8,794 nucleotides of DNA from Candidatus Methanocorpusculum equi (lineage in GTDB: Archaea > Halobacteriota > Methanomicrobia > Methanomicrobiales > Methanocorpusculaceae). The notes under the pieces are model-generated. The model ran no database searches. It saw only the letters and a list, made by a program, of their open reading frames with translations, and was not told the origin of the DNA. The position numbers and the translations under genes are program-made. Position 1 is the first letter of the stretch; the number at the start of each line of letters is the position of its first letter. This document shows positions 5,787-8,794 of this stretch, piece after piece. The DNA lies in NCBI GenBank assembly GCA_018065685.1, contig JAGHSU010000008.1:1-8794 (forward strand), in the 5' to 3' direction.

Positions 5787-6577
5787 TGGGGCCCTCTGGA
5801 AAACCCCGCGTATCGGACCCGAAAGACCCGGTTCTCTGGTGCAAAGAGGCGTCATCCCGGCTGGAGGCGGGAGACGACAAAGGAGCGCTTTTCTGTTACA
5901 TGGAAGCCGTAAAAATCCGGCAGCAGTCGGCGGACGTCTGGTTTAACATCGTATCACTCGGAGAAAAATGCGGAGAGCGGGCAACTGCCTTTGCGGCAAC
6001 GGTGACCGCGGAAAAACTCTATCCAAACGACTACCGCTTCCCCGCGGAACAGGCACGGATGTTTGCCGGGGAAAAGAAATATGCAAAAGCGGTTGAAGCA
6101 ATAGAGCGTGCTGCAGCAATCAACCCCTATGCCCCGGTGCTCCTCTCAAACAAGGCAGGATACCTCCTCTTCGCAGGAGGAAACGAAAAAGCCGTGGATG
6201 CAGCAGACGCTGCTCTTGCAATAGACCCTGCATACGTTCCCGCATACCTGCACAAGGCCCATGCCCTGGTAAACCTCGGGAAACTGAAAGAAGCGGACGA
6301 ACTCCTCGAAGCGGCAGCCTCCGACCCGCGGGCACGGAAGATGCAGGCAAATATCTGCATCAGAATGCAAGAGTTTACCCGTGCACGGGATAAAGCAGCG
6401 TCCGCCGCGGATGAAAACCCCGAAGACGACGAGGCGTGGAGTCTTTTAGGTGCTTCGTATGCATACCTGGAGGAGTTTGAAAACGCAGCAGATGCCTTCG
6501 GACAGGCAGTGAGACTGAATCCGAAGGAGAAATCATATCGGGCAAATCTTGCTGCGGTAAAGCGGGAAAAGCGGTAG
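5786..6577 (+). CDS. Tetratricopeptide repeat (TPR) protein, cytoplasmic
   Basis: The start ATG at 5786 overlaps the preceding stop (TGATG) and has GGGAG upstream, giving 263 residues. No signal peptide or membrane helix is present. The protein consists almost wholly of about seven TPR units, roughly residues 15-47, 50-81, 83-115, 117-148, 151-181, 183-212 and 215-247. The helix-ending proline recurs at 80, 114, 148, 181, 212 and 246, that is every 31-34 residues. Clear examples are AKAVEAIERAAAINP, EKAVDAADAALAIDP and ENAADAFGQAVRLNP. TPR arrays are scaffolds for protein-protein contacts; no catalytic domain is attached, so the partner cannot be told from sequence. Its overlap with the hps/RraA-like pair makes a role beside those proteins conceivable, but TPR proteins are abundant in methanogens and the linkage may be incidental. 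Confidence 0.88.
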   Translation: MGPSGKPRVSDPKDPVLWCKEASSRLEAGDDKGALFCYMEAVKIRQQSADVWFNIVSLGEKCGERATAFAATVTAEKLYPNDYRFPAEQARMFAGEKKYAKAVEAIERAAAINPYAPVLLSNKAGYLLFAGGNEKAVDAADAALAIDPAYVPAYLHKAHALVNLGKLKEADELLEAAASDPRARKMQANICIRMQEFTRARDKAASAADENPEDDEAWSLLGASYAYLEEFENAADAFGQAVRLNPKEKSYRANLAAVKREKR

Positions 6578-6586
6578 ACTTCGAGC

Positions 6587-8527
6587 ATGAACAAGCGGAC
6601 TCTTATCATATCAGCAGTACTCCTCATACTGCTCTTTCTCCCAGTTGTCGTCCCCGTTTCTGCGAACTGTACCGGAGCATACATCGGAAAGGATGTGACA
6701 GTTGACGGTGCAACAATAATAGCACGAAGCGATGATGCACACCCGATAGGTCCTAAATCCTGCGTCCGTATCTTTGAACGGGTTGAAAACACACCCGGAA
6801 GGTACATTGAAGGATTAAACGGCTTTATCTGGCCGCTTCCGGATACCACATGGAAATACACCGCTGTCCCTGAAAGTTCAGGCGCTGATAAACAGCTCTG
6901 GGGAACTGGGACTGCAAATGAATGGGGGCTTGCGGTCTCGGCAACAGTGACCGCCTATTCATGTGATGCGGCGCTGAAAGCAGACCCGGATGTGGAAGAC
7001 GGAATCGCAGAAGAGGTAATCTCCACGCTGCTTGCAGCCTCCTGCAAAACCGCACGTGAGGCAGCAGAACTCCTCTGCAGAATCATCGACGAAAAAGGAA
7101 CATCACAACAGAACATCATTATGATAGCAGACCAGGATGAGGCCTGGCACATCGAAACGTACACAGGTCATCAGTACGCTGCGGTAAAACTTCCTTCTGA
7201 TAAAGCAGCCGTGTTTGGAAATGAGTTCATGCTCGAAACACTCATCCCATACGATGAGGTCATAACATCGAAGGAACTCTTTTCACTTCCAAAGGAGCAC
7301 GGTTTTGCAGAGTACACAAAAGACGAACTCAATCTCTTTGACACCTACGCCGGAAAGGGCAGACTCGCTGATTATGCAAACCTGAGAACATGGGGAGGAC
7401 ACCGGCTTCTTGCACCGTCCACTGCGGGAGAATACAATACAAAGACAAAGTATCCGCTCCTTTTCACACCGGATAAAAAGGTAAGTGTGGAAGATGTAAT
7501 TGCAGTCTTCCGCGACAGATATGAGGGTACTCCTTACTGCCCGGAGACGAACGGAAGTGACAAGATCCGGGTCATCGCAACAGAAACCGCATACACCGTC
7601 CATATTATACAGGTATATGACACACTCCCAAAAGAGATGGCAGCGGTCACATGGGCATGTTTATCCAATGCATCGTACGCTCCGTTCATCCCGGTATCAA
7701 ACTACTCGACGGAAATCTCCCCGCTGTATGCAAACACCGCAGACATTAACGGATACGATGAAAACACAGCGTTTTCGCACTATAAGCAGCTCAACGCTCT
7801 GGCAGCACAGGACCATGCTCTCTATGGAAAAGGTGTACGGGAGTACTGGGAACTCGCTGAACGATATCTCACCTCCACATACCCGGAGTTTATCAGGTAT
7901 GCGGCAGAAATCAGCAAATCCGACAAAGAGACTGCAAAAAATCTGATAAACAGCTTCAACACTGCAGTCCAGAATCAGGCGATTTTTGACGCGGACAGGC
8001 TGTTTGAAGATCTGATGTGGTACATTGTACAGAACACCGACACGCTGAAGTATAAGTTTTCGTATAAAACACTGACATACAGTGATGAACCGGTAGAGAT
8101 AAAACCGTTTGTTCCTGACTTCGATGCGGCCTTCTTCGGAGAACTGTTCGGATGGGATATCTCATACACAGATGAGAAGATGATAATGGAAAAGGATGGA
8201 AAGACGATTGTTATCAGCGCTGAAAAAACCTCAGGATATATTCCCGGGAGCGGTGAAGAAGAGGGGGAACAGCAGCTTGGAACGGTCACAGTGAACGGAC
8301 GGGAGACTGAATACACCGCTTATATGAAGGACGGGACAGTATATCTTCCTCTCACCGCTTTACAGGAGGTAAACTCCGGTGATATGTATCCGGTACTGAC
8401 AGATGCCGCAAAGAAAGAGGCAGCAGAGAAAACAGGGAGGCAGTCCCCTGCATCCCCGCTTCCCTTCGGAATCGTCATCGCGGCACTGGGAACTGCCGGA
8501 ATTTTTGCACTATGCAGAAGAGACTGA
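6587..8527 (+). CDS. Secreted, membrane-anchored family C69 dipeptidase (Ntn hydrolase)
   Basis: The 646-residue protein begins with a signal peptide (MNKR, hydrophobic core to about residue 23, PVSA) followed directly by NCTGAYIGKDVTVDGATIIARSDD. In family C69 (PepD-like) the Cys in this position, here Cys28, becomes the N-terminal nucleophile after processing. Further family segments are WGTGTANEWGLAVSATVT (about 105-122), GIAEEVISTLLAASCKTAREAAEL, and DEAWHIETYTGHQYAAVKLP. The catalytic region runs to about residue 500. Beyond it, residues about 510-600 resemble a copper amine oxidase N-like stalk: a LFGWDISYTDEKM block, then VTVNGRETEY and DGTVYLPLTALQEV. Residues 620-646 form a Pro-rich linker, one membrane helix and CRRD, a C-terminal anchor. 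The enzyme is thus predicted to sit outside the cell and cleave dipeptides. It starts 9 nt after the TPR gene without a strong ribosome binding site. Confidence 0.9.
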   Translation: MNKRTLIISAVLLILLFLPVVVPVSANCTGAYIGKDVTVDGATIIARSDDAHPIGPKSCVRIFERVENTPGRYIEGLNGFIWPLPDTTWKYTAVPESSGADKQLWGTGTANEWGLAVSATVTAYSCDAALKADPDVEDGIAEEVISTLLAASCKTAREAAELLCRIIDEKGTSQQNIIMIADQDEAWHIETYTGHQYAAVKLPSDKAAVFGNEFMLETLIPYDEVITSKELFSLPKEHGFAEYTKDELNLFDTYAGKGRLADYANLRTWGGHRLLAPSTAGEYNTKTKYPLLFTPDKKVSVEDVIAVFRDRYEGTPYCPETNGSDKIRVIATETAYTVHIIQVYDTLPKEMAAVTWACLSNASYAPFIPVSNYSTEISPLYANTADINGYDENTAFSHYKQLNALAAQDHALYGKGVREYWELAERYLTSTYPEFIRYAAEISKSDKETAKNLINSFNTAVQNQAIFDADRLFEDLMWYIVQNTDTLKYKFSYKTLTYSDEPVEIKPFVPDFDAAFFGELFGWDISYTDEKMIMEKDGKTIVISAEKTSGYIPGSGEEEGEQQLGTVTVNGRETEYTAYMKDGTVYLPLTALQEVNSGDMYPVLTDAAKKEAAEKTGRQSPASPLPFGIVIAALGTAGIFALCRRD

Positions 8528-8547
8528 TATACGAATAAAATGTAAAA

Positions 8548-8552
8548 GAGGT
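8548..8552 (+). promoter_or_regulatory. Ribosome binding site for hypA
   Basis: GAGGT is followed by a 6-nt spacer and ATG 8559. It is one of the best Shine-Dalgarno matches in the window, which suggests hypA is independently initiated even if co-transcribed with the peptidase gene 31 nt upstream. Confidence 0.65.
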
Positions 8553-8558
8553 AAAATT

Positions 8559-8794
8559 ATGCATGAACTGAGTGTACTCCGGGAGATTGTAAAGATTGTT
8601 GACCGGGTGGTGAAGGAGAATGGAATTCAAAAGGTAAAACACATCACACTGGAAGTGGGAGAGGCATCCGGATTTGTGCCAATGTACCTGACAAAACTGT
8701 TCCCCGTAGCAGCGGATGCCTATCCCGCTATGCACGGGACAAAACTGATTATTGAGATGGTTCCGGATAAGGGACTTGTGGTTAAAGATATAGG
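8559..8794 (+). CDS. hypA: Hydrogenase maturation nickel chaperone HypA (5' part, cut by window end)
   Basis: The first 78 codons encode MHELSVLREIVKIVDRVV and continue with HITLEVGEASGFVP and LTKLFPVAADAY, the N-terminal half of HypA/HybF. His2 and Glu3, which with the N-terminal amine bind nickel in this family, are present. The Cys4 zinc site expected in the second half lies beyond the window, so completeness cannot be judged. HypA works with HypB to deliver nickel to the large subunit of NiFe hydrogenases, in the cytoplasm. This fits a hydrogenotrophic methanogen, whose F420-reducing and heterodisulfide-linked hydrogenases contain nickel. The gene follows the C69 peptidase by 31 nt on the same strand, so it may be the last or a middle gene of the hps operon. 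Confidence 0.93.
   Translation, partial: MHELSVLREIVKIVDRVVKENGIQKVKHITLEVGEASGFVPMYLTKLFPVAADAYPAMHGTKLIIEMVPDKGLVVKDI

Noticed and set aside
6127..6861. 244-codon minus-strand frame across the TPR and peptidase genes
   Set aside because: It is an Ala/Ser-rich antisense shadow of the GC-rich TPR repeats and spans two recognised plus-strand genes.
1..8794. CRISPR array, insertion sequence, attachment site, defence or toxin-antitoxin module
   Set aside because: No regularly spaced repeats, transposase or integrase motifs, terminal inverted repeats or defence domains were found on either strand.

Overview
The window looks like chromosomal DNA from a methanogenic euryarchaeon, most likely a member of Methanomicrobiales. 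I suggest Methanocorpusculum-like, but that is inference. The archaeal assignment rests on a deoxyhypusine synthase, a type IV pilin of the archaeal SPVVxTILL class, and an archaeal hexulose-6-phosphate synthase paired with an RraA-like protein. TATA-like promoters and T-tract ends fit as well. The methanogen inference is weaker and comes mainly from hypA and the overall gene style. No rRNA, tRNA, CRISPR array, insertion sequence or phage gene is visible.

Layout. Positions 1-721 (+) encode a secreted pilin-like protein. It converges on 802-1803 (-), a lipoprotein-type class I glutamine amidotransferase (peptidase C26 fold). A divergent promoter region of about 200 bp separates that gene from dys (2005-2940, +), the deoxyhypusine synthase that modifies aIF5A. 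A short T-rich terminator and a striking set of three phased half-sites over a TATA box precede a Bcr/CflA-type drug efflux transporter (3034-4245, +). A 261-bp non-coding spacer (4246-4506) with possible stem-loops follows.

From 4507 to the window end lies a tightly packed plus-strand run that looks like one operon: hps (hexulose-6-phosphate synthase), an RraA-like gene overlapping it by 4 nt, a TPR protein overlapping that by 1 nt, a surface-anchored C69 dipeptidase starting 9 nt later, and after 31 nt the beginning of hypA (nickel insertion for hydrogenase), cut by the window end.

How the genes work together. HPS interconverts formaldehyde plus ribulose 5-phosphate with hexulose 6-phosphate, and in archaea lacking an oxidative pentose phosphate pathway it supplies pentoses. 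The RraA-like partner is commonly fused to HPS in archaea; here the two are separate but overlapping genes. The C69 dipeptidase and the C26 lipoprotein are both predicted to act outside the membrane, suggesting peptide or gamma-glutamyl compound processing at the cell surface. The rest is mostly housekeeping. I found no defence system or other clearly new multi-gene system. The most unusual items are the split hps/RraA pair, the phased operator in front of the transporter, the extracytoplasmic amidotransferase, and the C-terminal stalk and anchor on the C69 peptidase.
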